Shown: positions 37,375 through 46,918, numbered from the stretch's first letter. The stretch: DNA of 64,000 bases from Bacteroidota bacterium (GCA_016718035.1 JADKEK010000005.1:310001-374000); one strand, 5' to 3'. The notes: generated by a model from the sequence alone, not told the origin. Translations and numbers: made by a program.

Positions 37375-38556
37375 TTAGCGTGACCACTTTTCGTAAAATG
37401 GCCTCGTGTTAATTGAATTTGATTGAAACTGTTTTAAAAGGGTAACCGAAACAAATGTCATCATAATCTTGGCATTCACATTTCTCTCTACAAAGTAAAT
37501 GCATTTATCAAATAGTTCAAGGATAAAGGTAATGCGGTCTACCCCAAGCACCTTACCCAATCCTTCCGCAGTTTTTAGTTCAGCGTCTGAAAGTTTGGAC
37601 AGTGAACCGGCTCCGGCCTCTAACAGCAGCACTTCACGGAAAAAATGCAGACAGTATTGGAAGAAGTTTTTTTGCTGCTCACGGCCCATTTTTACAAAAC
37701 GGTCGTTCCAGGCAAATAAAGCCTTTACGTTATGGCGATAACAGGCTTCCATCCACTCTCTAATCATGGTTGTATTCGCATCTTCATGAATATCAATTAG
37801 TTGCGTAGCTTCATTAAAGTTGCCATCACTCAAAGCAGCTATTTTTTTTGCCTGCGGAAGTCCAACTTTGAAACGTTCCACAATTGCCGGAATCATATCC
37901 TGATCGGCAATCCTTGGAAATTTCACAATCTGAACACGCGACATAATGGTATTTATAATACGTTCCTGGTCATGCGCAATTAGCATAAACACCGTGTTTT
38001 CAGGTGGTTCTTCCAGTATTTTTAATAGTCTATTACCTTCGTTACCAAGGTATTCAGGCAACCAAAGGATGATAATTTTATAGGTGGATTCGTAATTTTT
38101 TAACGATAACCTCCGCATAATTTCCTGACACTCGCGGGCGGTAATATTGCCCTGTTTGTTTTCCCCTTCTATAATTTGTGTAATCCACTCATTATAGCCA
38201 CCATAAGGCGTGTTGAGCATAAACTGCCTCCATTCTACCATCCAGTCGGCGCAAACTTCTTTTTTATCGGTTTTTACAAAAGGAAAAGTAAAGTGAATAT
38301 CAGGGTGAATAAACTTTTGTGCTTTTAAACATGAAGGACAAGTGCCGCATGAATCGCCATGCACTGTGCCGTCTTCAATAGCAACCGTTTGTTTGTTTTC
38401 GCAATTAATATATTGAGAATAGGCTAAGGCCATAGCTAAATTGCCGCTGCCTTCCGGCCCAAGAAATAACTGGGCATGACTCACCCTATTGTCAGCTACA
38501 CCTTTTGTGAGCTGCAATTTGATGCGGGTTTGACCAATTACATTTTTAAATAGCAC
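37375..38556 (-). CDS. holB: DNA polymerase III delta-prime subunit
   Basis: 393 residues. Begins FKNVIGQTRIKLQLTKGV; HAQLFLGPEGSGNLAMALAY is a degenerate Walker A loop lacking the Lys, as expected for the non-hydrolysing delta-prime clamp-loader subunit. The zinc-binding cysteines (INCEN, then CGTCPSC) are present, and the sensor motif SRVQIVKFPRI follows later. It acts in the clamp loader with DnaX and HolA during replication. It is 10 bases upstream of ricT on the same strand, the usual Bacteroidota arrangement. Confidence 0.92.
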   Translation of the reverse strand: MLFKNVIGQTRIKLQLTKGVADNRVSHAQLFLGPEGSGNLAMALAYSQYINCENKQTVAIEDGTVHGDSCGTCPSCLKAQKFIHPDIHFTFPFVKTDKKEVCADWMVEWRQFMLNTPYGGYNEWITQIIEGENKQGNITARECQEIMRRLSLKNYESTYKIIILWLPEYLGNEGNRLLKILEEPPENTVFMLIAHDQERIINTIMSRVQIVKFPRIADQDMIPAIVERFKVGLPQAKKIAALSDGNFNEATQLIDIHEDANTTMIREWMEACYRHNVKALFAWNDRFVKMGREQQKNFFQYCLHFFREVLLLEAGAGSLSKLSDAELKTAEGLGKVLGVDRITFILELFDKCIYFVERNVNAKIMMTFVSVTLLKQFQSNSINTRPFYEKWSR

Positions 38557-38580
38557 GCCTGTTCATTTGGCCGGCACTGC

Positions 38581-39075
38581 TCAATTTTCGTTGAGAAATG
38601 CTAGCAGTTCATCATTTATCGGATCGGTGGCAGGCGGAAAAACAGCAATGAGTTTGCCTTCTTCATTCAATAAAAATTTCTGGAAATTCCATACAATCGA
38701 CTTGTTGAGCGTATTTTCAAACGGCAAACTAATCAGCCATTTGAATATAGGATTACTGTTTACACCAATTACTTCGCTTTTTGAGGCAAGTGGAAACGTT
38801 ACTCCATATTTATAGGAACAAAAATTTTTAATTTCTCGGTCTGTTCCCGGTTCCTGCTCACCAAAATCATTCGAAGGAAAACCAACAATAACCAGTTTAT
38901 CAGCATAATTGTCGTGTAATTCCTGCAATTGTTTATACTGATCGGTATACATACAATCGCTTGCGGTATTCACAACAAGCACTTTTTTGCCTTTAAATGC
39001 TGAAAAATCTATCGTTCCGCCATCAATTGAACGGAACGTGAATGCATGAATTGAATCTGTCACTACCATCGTCAC
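38581..39075 (-). CDS. Glutathione peroxidase-family thiol peroxidase
   Basis: 164 residues. The redox site is the Cys of NTASDCMYTDQYKQLQEL, Cys rather than selenocysteine. The other tetrad residues are in FPSNDFGEQEPG (Gln/Asn region) and IVWNFQKFLLN (Trp, Asn). Bacterial Cys enzymes of this family generally use thioredoxin to reduce peroxides. No signal peptide is seen, so it is cytoplasmic. It is divergent from queD with 59 bases between starts, and a TAAATTTG box lies 8 bases before its ATG. Confidence 0.92.
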   Translation of the reverse strand: MTMVVTDSIHAFTFRSIDGGTIDFSAFKGKKVLVVNTASDCMYTDQYKQLQELHDNYADKLVIVGFPSNDFGEQEPGTDREIKNFCSYKYGVTFPLASKSEVIGVNSNPIFKWLISLPFENTLNKSIVWNFQKFLLNEEGKLIAVFPPATDPINDELLAFLNEN

Positions 39076-39082
39076 AATAGGG

Positions 39083-39090
39083 CAAATTTA
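39083..39090 (-). promoter_or_regulatory. Candidate -7 box before glutathione peroxidase gene
   Basis: The minus strand reads TAAATTTG, fitting TAnnTTTG, in the short divergent gap. It is only 7 bases from the ATG, implying a near-leaderless message. No -33 match is seen. Confidence 0.28.
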
Positions 39091-39134
39091 AAGTATTTTG
39101 GCAACCTTTGCACTACATTAATTGTTCAGGCATT

Positions 39135-39548
39135 ATGAGAACAACAGTTTGCAGAAGAGCTACCTTTAACGCAGCCCACCGATTATTTAACCCCGATTGG
39201 GATGAAGCCACTAACGACAAGGTGTTTGGCTTGTGCAATAACCCCAACTTCCACGGGCATAACTATACCCTTTTTGTGAAAATTACCGGCGAAATAAATC
39301 CGCAAACTGGTTATGTAATGGATTTGAAAATTGTCAACGACCTGATTAAAGAACTGGTTATTGAGCCATTCGACCACAATAACCTGAATTTAGATGTGCC
39401 CGAATTTGCTGCATTAAACCCTACAGCTGAAAATATAGCCAAGGTTATTTACGACAAATTTAGAGCAAAACTGGATGCTGAATTTGATGTAAAAATTGAG
39501 CTTTATGAAACGGAAAATAATTTCGTGATTTATCCCGGTTGGGACTAA
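39135..39548 (+). CDS. queD: 6-carboxytetrahydropterin synthase / 6-pyruvoyl-tetrahydropterin synthase family
   Basis: 137 residues from the ATG at 39135; a start at 39108 adds nine residues lacking family character. Zinc ligands are the His of FNAAHRL and the two of FHGHNYTL. The catalytic Cys lies just before in FGLCNNPN, and the catalytic Glu in IELYETENN. QueD makes 6-carboxytetrahydropterin for queuosine/preQ0; PTPS-type enzymes make pyruvoyl-tetrahydropterin. The short length and CNNPNFHGHNY favour QueD. No other queuosine gene is in view. Confidence 0.88.
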   Translation: MRTTVCRRATFNAAHRLFNPDWDEATNDKVFGLCNNPNFHGHNYTLFVKITGEINPQTGYVMDLKIVNDLIKELVIEPFDHNNLNLDVPEFAALNPTAENIAKVIYDKFRAKLDAEFDVKIELYETENNFVIYPGWD

Positions 39549-39550
39549 CC

Positions 39551-40090
39551 TTATTCGGCCAATTTATTTTTTAAATTTTCCAGGCCTTTTTCCATATCGG
39601 CTCCCAGCATTTTATCCATATTAATAAATAACAACATGAAGTTCATCGGATATTTCATGGCGCTGTCTAATTGCCATGAAACTTTTGTTGAATTATTTTC
39701 ACCCGGCGCAGTCATAAATTGAGCAACTGCTTCTCCCGGAAATGGTTTAAAAAATCGTAAAGCAGTTACAATGCCCTTGCCTTCATCAACACGAATTATT
39801 TCCTGCTCACCTGCACCTACTTTTTTATTATCGCTTTCCCAAGCAGAAACAAATCCTACTCTTCCATCGTCACCTTTATAGGTTTTTTTCATGTTGGGAT
39901 CCGTATTCGCCCATACACTAAATCCATCTTGATTGCGAATGTATTTGATATAATCAAATACTTTTTGTTGTGGTTGTTGAATAGTGACTTCGCGCAAAAC
40001 TTTATATTTTTTTGGAAGTATTAATGCAGTTATTAAAATTACAGAAATAATAATCCCGATAATCATTAAAATGGTAAGTACAATTGTCAT
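39551..40090 (-). CDS. SRPBCC-family protein with N-terminal membrane anchor
   Basis: 179 residues. One hydrophobic helix (IVLTILMIIGIIISVILITA, residues 3-25) is followed by a polyketide-cyclase/START-like SRPBCC domain: VLREVTIQQPQQKVFDYIKY, GRVGFVSAWESDN, VSWQLDSAMKYPMNFMLLFI and a closing helix EKGLENLKNKL. Such domains bind hydrophobic ligands. The ligand and role are unknown. It converges on queD with 2 bases between stop codons. The following 252 bases (40091-40342) hold no gene. Confidence 0.85.
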   Translation of the reverse strand: MTIVLTILMIIGIIISVILITALILPKKYKVLREVTIQQPQQKVFDYIKYIRNQDGFSVWANTDPNMKKTYKGDDGRVGFVSAWESDNKKVGAGEQEIIRVDEGKGIVTALRFFKPFPGEAVAQFMTAPGENNSTKVSWQLDSAMKYPMNFMLLFINMDKMLGADMEKGLENLKNKLAE

Positions 40091-40342
40091 AAGTTGCCTG
40101 TTGTTTATACAAAAGTAAAATAATTAAACGGTATTGTACTATTGGAATAATATATTTTACTAATGGTAGATATGATGGTAACCAGCAAATCATTTAGCTA
40201 TAATTTGAGTATAAATGGAAATATATATACTTGAAAACCAGTAAGTTGTAAAAAAAATTACAAATCCGGTCAGCTATAAAAAAGGGCTGTATATTTAAGT
40301 AACAGTTAATTTTATAAGCTCATCAAAATTTGATTGTTTCAA

Positions 40343-40714
40343 TCAATTAATGCCTAACTTATTTTGCATTAAACCCGCAATACTTGTTGCACGCATTTTC
40401 ATTATCTCAGCATTTTCTCCGGCATATAATTCATCGACGGTTGTCACAAATAAAAATACCCAGCGTTCAAAATGTGCTGCAGTAAATTTGACTTTATCCT
40501 GCAAAACAAAATGCGGAGTCATGGCATTTCTTGTATACGTGCCTGTGCCAAAAACTGTCGATTCCCAAAAGGTATACATAATTGGCATATGATGTTCCCA
40601 ATCTACTTTTGCAATTTCATTAAAAATAAATCCTATGCTAGCATCTGCGCGCACTTTTTCATAAAATGTATCAATTACCATTTTAATTTCATTACTTGAA
40701 ACTATATCGTTCAT
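40343..40714 (-). CDS. Group III truncated haemoglobin
   Basis: 123 residues, right for the 2-over-2 globin fold. Signature segments are IDTFYEKVRADASIGFIFNE, DWEHHMPIMYTFWESTVFGT, the proximal-His region HFVLQDKVKFTAAHFERWVF and the C-terminal RATSIAGLMQNKLG. Group III globins bind O2 or NO and are tied to nitrosative or microaerobic stress in a few species. It overlaps the OsmC gene by 4 bases (ATGA), so the two proteins are made together. Confidence 0.9.
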   Translation of the reverse strand: MNDIVSSNEIKMVIDTFYEKVRADASIGFIFNEIAKVDWEHHMPIMYTFWESTVFGTGTYTRNAMTPHFVLQDKVKFTAAHFERWVFLFVTTVDELYAGENAEIMKMRATSIAGLMQNKLGIN

Positions 40715-41118
40715 AATGCTGTTTGTAAAGATGAAATAATGGTATTAACATGCGATAAAGTTTTATGCACGGGGCATTTATCGGCAACTATCATCAAACG
40801 TTCGCAGGTTGCTGCATCAGGTTTTTTTTCGAAGGTAATTTTACGTTCAAATACAGCTGAACCATCCTCCCGCCTTTGCATATCAACTGCCACCGCAATT
40901 TCGCCCAAATCCCAATTTTTTCGCTGACTGTACATGCGCAGTGTTATGCTGGTGCAGGCTGCCAAAGCCATGGCTAAAAGTTCATCCGGAGTGGGGCCTG
41001 TGGCCAAGCCGCCTTCACTCTCAGGCTCATCGGCCAAAAGTGTGTGTTTGCCATTACTGAGAGCCGTACGATACTGCACATTGCCCAGATTTGCCTGAAT
41101 GCTGATTTTATTTTGCAT
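40711..41118 (-). CDS. OsmC/Ohr-family protein
   Basis: 135 residues from the ATG at 41118. LLADEPESEGGLATGPTPDE and LLAMALAACTSITLRMYSQR hold the first peroxidatic Cys; the second is in ADKCPVHKTL. Both redox cysteines of the OsmC family are therefore present, supporting thiol-dependent hydroperoxide reduction. The VDMQRREDG segment is typical of the YhfA-like OsmC subgroup. It is the first gene of a two-gene unit with truncated haemoglobin, which points to a shared oxidative or nitrosative stress role. Confidence 0.9.
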   Translation of the reverse strand: MQNKISIQANLGNVQYRTALSNGKHTLLADEPESEGGLATGPTPDELLAMALAACTSITLRMYSQRKNWDLGEIAVAVDMQRREDGSAVFERKITFEKKPDAATCERLMIVADKCPVHKTLSHVNTIISSLQTAL

Positions 41119-41191
41119 AACGGTTATTTTAAAGTGTCCTAAAGCTACGTTAATCAAGGTTCACTTGTTATAAAGCTTGCGGTTAACAATG

Positions 41192-41222
41192 TTTATCTTG
41201 TAGTTAACCTTAATTAACTTTG
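41192..41222 (+). promoter_or_regulatory. Candidate promoter of the moxR-bat operon
   Basis: TTTA (41192-41195), 19 bases, then TAACTTTG (41215-41222). The -7 matches TAnnTTTG exactly; the -33 differs from TTTG by one base. The chosen moxR ATG is 75 bases downstream. Confidence 0.45.
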
Positions 41223-41296
41223 CACACCAAATTTAATGTTTGAACACAGAGTTATTTTTGTGTTCTGAAAATTTTAATCGACCAAACTTGACTAAT

Positions 41297-42298
41297 ATGG
41301 ATACTGCGGCATCTACCGACATTAAAGAATTAAACGAACGCATTCATCAGGAAAGCGCATTTATTGATTTATTAAGGCTTGAAACCGCCAAAGCTATTGT
41401 GGGGCAAAAAAATATGATCGACCGCCTGTTACTTGGTTTGCTTACGCAAGGTCATATTTTGTTAGAAGGTGTTCCGGGCTTAGCAAAAACCTTAGCCATT
41501 AAATCACTCGCTTCGGCAATCAATGCGAAATTTTCACGCATTCAGTTCACGCCCGATTTATTACCTGCCGATTTGATTGGAACCATGATTTATAATCAGA
41601 AAGACAATCAGTTTACCGTAAAAAAAGGCCCCATTTTCGCCAATTTTATTTTGGCTGATGAAATTAACCGTGCTCCGGCAAAAGTACAAAGTGCTTTACT
41701 TGAAGCGATGCAGGAAAAACAGGTTACTATTGGCGAAAATACTTACAAACTGGAAGAACCATTTTTAGTGTTGGCCACACAAAACCCAATTGAACAAGAA
41801 GGAACTTATCCGTTACCCGAAGCTCAGGTAGACCGTTTTATGCTGAAAGTGGTAATTCATTACCCAAGTAAAGAAGATGAAAAATTAATTATTCGTCAAA
41901 ATGTTACAGGCGCTATCAGCAAAATTGCTCAAGTAGTTAAACCTGAAGATATTATCAGAGCCCGCGATTTAGTGCGTGAGGTTTATATGGACGATAAAAT
42001 TGAAAATTATATTCTCGATATCGTTTTTGCTACCCGCAAACCTGAAGATTATAAATTATCGAAAATCAAACATCTTATAGCTTACGGTGGTTCGCCACGT
42101 GCAAGCATCAACCTGGCAATGGCAAGTAAAGCGTATGCATTTATTAAACGCAGAGGTTATGTTATTCCGGAAGATGTGCGCGCAATTTGTCAGGATGTGC
42201 TTCGTCACCGAATTGGTTTAACCTACGAAGCAGAAGCAGAAAATATTACTGCAGAAGATATAATTGCCGAAATTCTCAATGTAGTTGAGGTGCCTTAA
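41297..42298 (+). CDS. MoxR-family AAA+ ATPase (Bat operon)
   Basis: 333 residues. Walker A GVPGLAKT, Walker B FILADEINRAPAK, sensor 1 LATQNPIEQEGTYPLPEAQV and the helical lid (GGSPRASINLAMASKAYAFI) are all visible. MoxR ATPases act as chaperones or activators working with von Willebrand A proteins, two of which are encoded downstream (BatA, BatB). The ATG at 41297 was chosen over 41240 because the family begins near LNERIHQES. It heads the classic Bacteroidota moxR-DUF58-batABCDE locus. Confidence 0.93.
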   Translation: MDTAASTDIKELNERIHQESAFIDLLRLETAKAIVGQKNMIDRLLLGLLTQGHILLEGVPGLAKTLAIKSLASAINAKFSRIQFTPDLLPADLIGTMIYNQKDNQFTVKKGPIFANFILADEINRAPAKVQSALLEAMQEKQVTIGENTYKLEEPFLVLATQNPIEQEGTYPLPEAQVDRFMLKVVIHYPSKEDEKLIIRQNVTGAISKIAQVVKPEDIIRARDLVREVYMDDKIENYILDIVFATRKPEDYKLSKIKHLIAYGGSPRASINLAMASKAYAFIKRRGYVIPEDVRAICQDVLRHRIGLTYEAEAENITAEDIIAEILNVVEVP

Positions 42299-42360
42299 AT
42301 GTTCTCATGTGTTTACTACACATAACATGTATTTAATTCACAGTTTAACGAGTAATTCAA

Positions 42361-43236
42361 TTGGATAAAGCAACCTTGCTAAAAAAAGTTCGACTCATCG
42401 AAATAAAAACGAAGGGTATTTCCCAGAATATTTTTTCCGGGGAATATCACTCTGCGTTTAAAGGAAGAGGAATGAGTTTTAGCGAAGTGCGCGAATATAC
42501 TTTTGGTGATGATGTGCGCAATATTGAATGGAATGTTACTGCACGCATGAGCCATCCCTACATTAAAGTATTTGAAGAAGAACGTGAGCTTACGGTAATG
42601 CTGCTAATTGATATTAGTCAGAGCTCATTTTTTGGTACACAGCTTCAAATGAAAAATCAGCTGATTACCGAAATTGCTGCTGTATTAAGTTTTTCGGCAA
42701 TTAATAACAACGATAAAGTTGGGGTGATTTTATTCTCCGACCGTATCGAAAAATTTATTCCACCCAAAAAAGGAAAATCACATATCCTGCGTATTATAAG
42801 CGATTTGCTTGAACTCACTCCGGAAGGAAAAGGAACAAATATTGCCCAGGCATTACAATATTTTAATAATGTGGTGAATAAAAAAAGTATTGCATTTGTT
42901 TTTAGCGATTTTATGGATAAGGGGTATGAAAAACCTTTGATGATTGCGGCGCGTAAACATGATGTAATTGGTGTACATATCCACGACAAACGTGAAGAGG
43001 AATTGCCTGATGCGGGAATTATAAGAATGTTTGACCCCGAAAAAAATGACACCATTTTAGTGGACACATCCAATAAAAAAGTGAGAGATAGGTACCGAAG
43101 TAATTATTTAAAAAATGTGCAGGAATTTAAATCCACATTTATAAAAAGCGGCGCCGATACTATATCCATACACAGCCAAAAACCTTATATCAACGAACTC
43201 CATAGTTTTTTCAGAAAAAGAATTATGATGAAATAG
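42361..43236 (+). CDS. DUF58 (VWA-like) protein of the Bat operon
   Basis: 291 residues, starting at a TTG. The DUF58 core is clear: YHSAFKGRGMSFSEVREYTF, GDDVRNIEWNVTARM and HPYIKVFEEERELTVMLLID. The MIDAS-like DISQS follows, then NDKVGVILFSDRIEKFIPPK. DUF58 proteins pair with MoxR ATPases. There is no signal peptide, so the protein is cytoplasmic. The gene lies 62 bases after moxR and one base before the next gene. Confidence 0.9.
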   Translation: MDKATLLKKVRLIEIKTKGISQNIFSGEYHSAFKGRGMSFSEVREYTFGDDVRNIEWNVTARMSHPYIKVFEEERELTVMLLIDISQSSFFGTQLQMKNQLITEIAAVLSFSAINNNDKVGVILFSDRIEKFIPPKKGKSHILRIISDLLELTPEGKGTNIAQALQYFNNVVNKKSIAFVFSDFMDKGYEKPLMIAARKHDVIGVHIHDKREEELPDAGIIRMFDPEKNDTILVDTSNKKVRDRYRSNYLKNVQEFKSTFIKSGADTISIHSQKPYINELHSFFRKRIMMK

Positions 43237-43237
43237 T

Positions 43238-44167
43238 ATGCTGAGGAAAATTTTTACATATCAATTGTTTTGTCTTTTACTTGTGCCTTTAACAGCACAG
43301 GTGAGTGTAGAAGTGCAAACCGATAAGTTTGATTATGCCATTGGCGACTATATACAAATTACCATTAAAGCAACCGGTGATAGCACCAATACTTATTATT
43401 GGCCACCGGTGGAAGAAATTGCGCCGTATGAAATTATTTCTGCTCAGCCAATTGATACACATACTGCTGATGGTAAAACAATGTTTACGCAGCAAATTAC
43501 CTATAGTATTTACGAAGAAGGAAAATATTGTTTTCCTCAAGTATTTATCCTGTATAAAATTAAGCGTGATACAACAACGTTATTAGCAATGTCTGATTCG
43601 TTGCCATTTAATGTCATCACACCTGATGTTGATACCACCGCGGCTTTTAAACCGATTAAAGATATTAAACTGGTGACAGTGCGCGATTTTACATGGATGC
43701 AAATATTATTGCTAGCGCATGCCATAATTGCCATTGCGTTTTTAGTTTACTTTTTCATCATTAGAAAAGAAAATAAGCCAACACCTAAACCTTTGGCTAA
43801 ACCAATACGTCCGCTGCATGAAATATTTTTGGAGCAATTGAGGGCACTTGATGAAAAAAAATTATGGCAGCAGGACAGACTTAAATTTTATTATTCTGAA
43901 TTAACTGACATTTTGCGCGATTATCTGGAAGAACGTTTTTATATCAACGCCATGGAAAGCACCAGCGATGAAATTATTGAACAAATACAACATATTCCGG
44001 AAGCTAAAGGGTTTACCAATGATATCTCCTTTATTTTGCAATTAGCCGATATGGCAAAATTTGCAAAATCGCGACCGCTTGCAAATGAAAATGTCAGGGC
44101 CATGGAATTAACTGTCAACTTTGTAGAAAATACTAAAATTATTCCCCCAACGCCGGAAAAAATATGA
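43238..44167 (+). CDS. BatD/DUF4381-like membrane protein of the Bat operon
   Basis: 309 residues: a signal peptide (FTYQLFCLLLVPLTAQ), a beta-sandwich domain (VSVEVQTDKFDYAIGDYIQI, FTQQITYSIYEEGKYCFPQV), one membrane helix (ILLLAHAIIAIAFLVYFFII) and a cytoplasmic helical domain (LKFYYSELTDILRDYLEERF). That topology matches the small BatD-like/DUF4381 protein usually found between the DUF58 and BatA genes. It overlaps batA by 4 bases. Its exact role is unknown; association with the Bat membrane complex is inferred. Confidence 0.82.
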   Translation: MLRKIFTYQLFCLLLVPLTAQVSVEVQTDKFDYAIGDYIQITIKATGDSTNTYYWPPVEEIAPYEIISAQPIDTHTADGKTMFTQQITYSIYEEGKYCFPQVFILYKIKRDTTTLLAMSDSLPFNVITPDVDTTAAFKPIKDIKLVTVRDFTWMQILLLAHAIIAIAFLVYFFIIRKENKPTPKPLAKPIRPLHEIFLEQLRALDEKKLWQQDRLKFYYSELTDILRDYLEERFYINAMESTSDEIIEQIQHIPEAKGFTNDISFILQLADMAKFAKSRPLANENVRAMELTVNFVENTKIIPPTPEKI

Positions 44168-45174
44168 ACGAATTTATCAGCAATATAAAATTTGAGGACC
44201 CATGGCTCCTTTTACTGCTACTGCTGGTGCCGGTGTATATTTATTATTTGCGTACGCAGGCAAACAATAAATACGTCGCTTTTAAAATTTCAAATACTTC
44301 CGGATTTAAAGATTATGTTCCGGCTAAAATAAAATGGATGCGCTTGCTTCCTGTTTTGCGTATAACTGCTGTGGTTTTAATAATTATTGCAATCGCAAGA
44401 CCTCAAACCGGATTTAGTAGTAAAAAAATTTCGTCCCAGGGTATCGATATTATGCTTTCACTTGATGTTTCTCCAAGTATGTACGCTATCGATTTTAAAC
44501 CGAATAGGATGGAAGCAGCAAAGGTGGCTGCCAACGAATTTATCGATAGTCGTCCAAACGACCGAATAGGTTTAGTAGTATTTGCCGGCGAAGCATTTAC
44601 ACAATGTCCTGCAACCTTAGACCACGAAATGTTGAAAGCACAAGTTGCAACTGCCGACAACTGGTATCTTAAAGATGGGACTGCTATTGGTGATGGTTTG
44701 TTTTTAGCAGTAAATCGTTTAGCCGATACGGTTAATGTAAATACAAAAGTTATTATTTTACTTACAGATGGTGTGCGCATAGGCGGAAAATATTCACCGG
44801 TTGATGCGGCAAATGCTGCCAAACAATTAAATGTTCGTGTATATTCAATTGGTGTTGGTTCAGAATCTAATACACCAATTCCTGTAGTTGATAAAAACGG
44901 AAGAAAAATATTTGAACTGGACCCGCGTATTTCGTTTGACGAAACCATGTTGAAAGAAGTAGCTAACCTAACAGGCGGACAATATTTCAAAGCTACTTCC
45001 AAAGAAAAATTATCAGAAATATATCAGCAAATAGACCAAATAGAAAAACAAAAGTTTGAAGTTGACATCACACAACGGTATGATGAACATTTCTTTTATT
45101 TTGCTTTGATAGGATTTATTTTGTTGTTGATAGAAATACTTTTAACCAATACTATTTTCAGGTCGCTCACATAA
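44164..45174 (+). CDS. batA: BatA, VWA-domain membrane protein
   Basis: 336 residues. An N-terminal membrane segment (DPWLLLLLLLVPVYIYYL) and a second helix (LPVLRITAVVLIIIAIARPQ) precede a von Willebrand A domain with an intact MIDAS: DVSPS, then the Thr of DGTAIGDGL and the Asp of LLTDGVRIGG. A C-terminal helix (FFYFALIGFILLLIEILL) re-enters the membrane. BatA and BatB are linked to aerotolerance in Bacteroides fragilis. The gene is sandwiched between BatD-like and batB genes with near-zero spacing. Confidence 0.93.
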   Translation: MNEFISNIKFEDPWLLLLLLLVPVYIYYLRTQANNKYVAFKISNTSGFKDYVPAKIKWMRLLPVLRITAVVLIIIAIARPQTGFSSKKISSQGIDIMLSLDVSPSMYAIDFKPNRMEAAKVAANEFIDSRPNDRIGLVVFAGEAFTQCPATLDHEMLKAQVATADNWYLKDGTAIGDGLFLAVNRLADTVNVNTKVIILLTDGVRIGGKYSPVDAANAAKQLNVRVYSIGVGSESNTPIPVVDKNGRKIFELDPRISFDETMLKEVANLTGGQYFKATSKEKLSEIYQQIDQIEKQKFEVDITQRYDEHFFYFALIGFILLLIEILLTNTIFRSLT

Positions 45175-45175
45175 T

Positions 45176-46222
45176 ATGGAATTCGAAAATAAAATAATGC
45201 TATATGGGTTGGCTGTAATACCGCTACTGCTGCTGGTATTTTATGCTTATGTGGCATGGCGAAAAAAGGCCTTGGCTAAAATGGGTGACCAACATCTGTT
45301 GGAGCAACTCATGAATAGAACTTCCATGAAAAGGAAATGGATAAAATTTTCATTGCTCTTAGCTGCTTGCGCTTTTATCATTTTAGGTTTGGCCAATTTG
45401 CGATTGGGTTCTAAGAAACAAAAAGTAAAAGGTGAAAGTGCGGAAGTGATGATTTGTTTCGATGTTTCGAACAGCATGCTTGCGGAAGATGTAAAACCAA
45501 ACCGATTGGCTCAAGCCAAATTATCAACGGCGCAATTAATTGAAAAACTTGCATCCAATAAAATAGGATTAATTGTTTTTGCTGGAGAAAGTTATGTGCA
45601 AATGCCACTTACTAGCGATTCGCGTGCGGCATTAATGTATTTAAATAATATCAATACCGGAACTATTGCTAATCAGGGTACTGCTATCGGCAGTGCTTTG
45701 GAAACGGCCATCATGGCATTTGACAATGGTGGGGAAAAGGACAGTAAAAAAGGCAAAGCAATTATTATTATTACTGATGGTGAAAGTCATGATGATAATG
45801 CTGAGGCTATGGCAAAAGAAGCAGCAGACAACGATATTAAAATAATTACATTGGGTGTCGGCACACCAACCGGTGCTCCCATACCTGTTAGAAAAGGCAA
45901 TACTGTAAACGGATTTAAAAAAGACAGGGAAGGAAATGTCATCCTCACCAAACTCAACGAAAAGATGTTACAACAGTTGGCCACTGAAGCGGATGGGGTT
46001 TATATGAATTTAAATGGCGGGAAAAAGGTTGTACAGGACGTATACGAGCAAATTGATGCGCTGGATAAAACCGCAGACGATACCTATCAATTTACCGAAT
46101 ATGCCAATCATTTTCAATTATTTTTAGGAATTGGCTTATTTTTATTGACTTTAGAATTTTTTATGTCCGACAAAAAACCAAAATGGTTGGAAAAAGTAAA
46201 TTTGTTTGATGAAAAAAAATGA
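45176..46222 (+). CDS. batB: BatB, VWA-domain membrane protein
   Basis: 348 residues with the same layout as BatA: membrane helices at ~8-25 and ~58-73, a VWA domain with MIDAS DVSNS, NQGTAIGSAL and IIITDGESHDD, and a final helix (LFLGIGLFLLTLEFFM). It lies one base after batA and overlaps batC by about 14 bases. Two consecutive VWA membrane proteins are the hallmark of the locus. Confidence 0.93.
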   Translation: MEFENKIMLYGLAVIPLLLLVFYAYVAWRKKALAKMGDQHLLEQLMNRTSMKRKWIKFSLLLAACAFIILGLANLRLGSKKQKVKGESAEVMICFDVSNSMLAEDVKPNRLAQAKLSTAQLIEKLASNKIGLIVFAGESYVQMPLTSDSRAALMYLNNINTGTIANQGTAIGSALETAIMAFDNGGEKDSKKGKAIIIITDGESHDDNAEAMAKEAADNDIKIITLGVGTPTGAPIPVRKGNTVNGFKKDREGNVILTKLNEKMLQQLATEADGVYMNLNGGKKVVQDVYEQIDALDKTADDTYQFTEYANHFQLFLGIGLFLLTLEFFMSDKKPKWLEKVNLFDEKK

Positions 46223-46918
46223 TACCATGAGAATTGTTGTTGTAACCTTTTTATTACTAATGACCTTTGCAGGGTTCGCCCAAAATAGTAATGCTATTAT
46301 TAAAGAGGGTAACGATTTGTATGAACAAAAAGATTATAAGGGCGCTCAGCAAAAATATGAACAGGCTGTAACCGAAACACCTGATTCCGATGCGGGTAAT
46401 TATAATCTTGGTAATACTTATTACCAGCAACAGGAATATGATAAGGCTGCGTCCCAATATGAACGCGCTGCTCAGGCTGCCTCCGACCCGGAAACAAGAG
46501 CAAATGCTTATCATAATTTAGGAAATACCTATTTGCAGCAAAAGAAATACGAAGAAAGTATAAATGCATACAAACAATCGTTGCGCGATAAACCTACCGA
46601 CGATAACACAAAATACAATTTAGCTTACGCACAAAAAATGTTGAAGCAACAACAACAGCAGCAACAGCAAAATCAGGATAAAAATCAACAAAAAAAGGAA
46701 GAGCCTAAAAAGCAGGATCAACAAAAACAAGATCAAAATCAACAAAAAAAGGAACAGCAGCAAAAAGAACAACAACAACCTGCTCAACCTAAAGAATACT
46801 CAAAGAAGAACTTGAACGCATTTTACAATCATTAAATAATGATGATAAAAATGTTCAGGAAAAAGTGAATAAGCAAAAAGCGCAATCCGGCAATGCTGAT
46901 GCAGAAAAAGATTGGTAA
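46209..46918 (+). CDS. batC: BatC, TPR protein, with a frame break near its 3' end
   Basis: A signal peptide (IVVVTFLLLMTFAGFAQ), three TPR repeats (~residues 25-140) and a long Gln/Lys-rich linker. The open frame stops at 46835 with the unlike-family ending YSKKNLNAFYNH. In the -1 frame from about 46795 the sequence continues RILKEELERILQSLNNDD and finishes AEKDW before a TAA at 46916. That is the conserved BatC C-terminus, and it lies one base before the batD ATG. One extra base near CCTAAAGAA would restore a single protein of about 236 residues. A sequencing error, a recent mutation or -1 frameshifting are all possible. TPR proteins of this locus probably scaffold the Bat complex. Confidence 0.85.

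Noticed and set aside
44403..45002. 199-codon ORF antisense to batA
   Set aside because: It is a shadow of the strongly conserved VWA coding sequence on the other strand.
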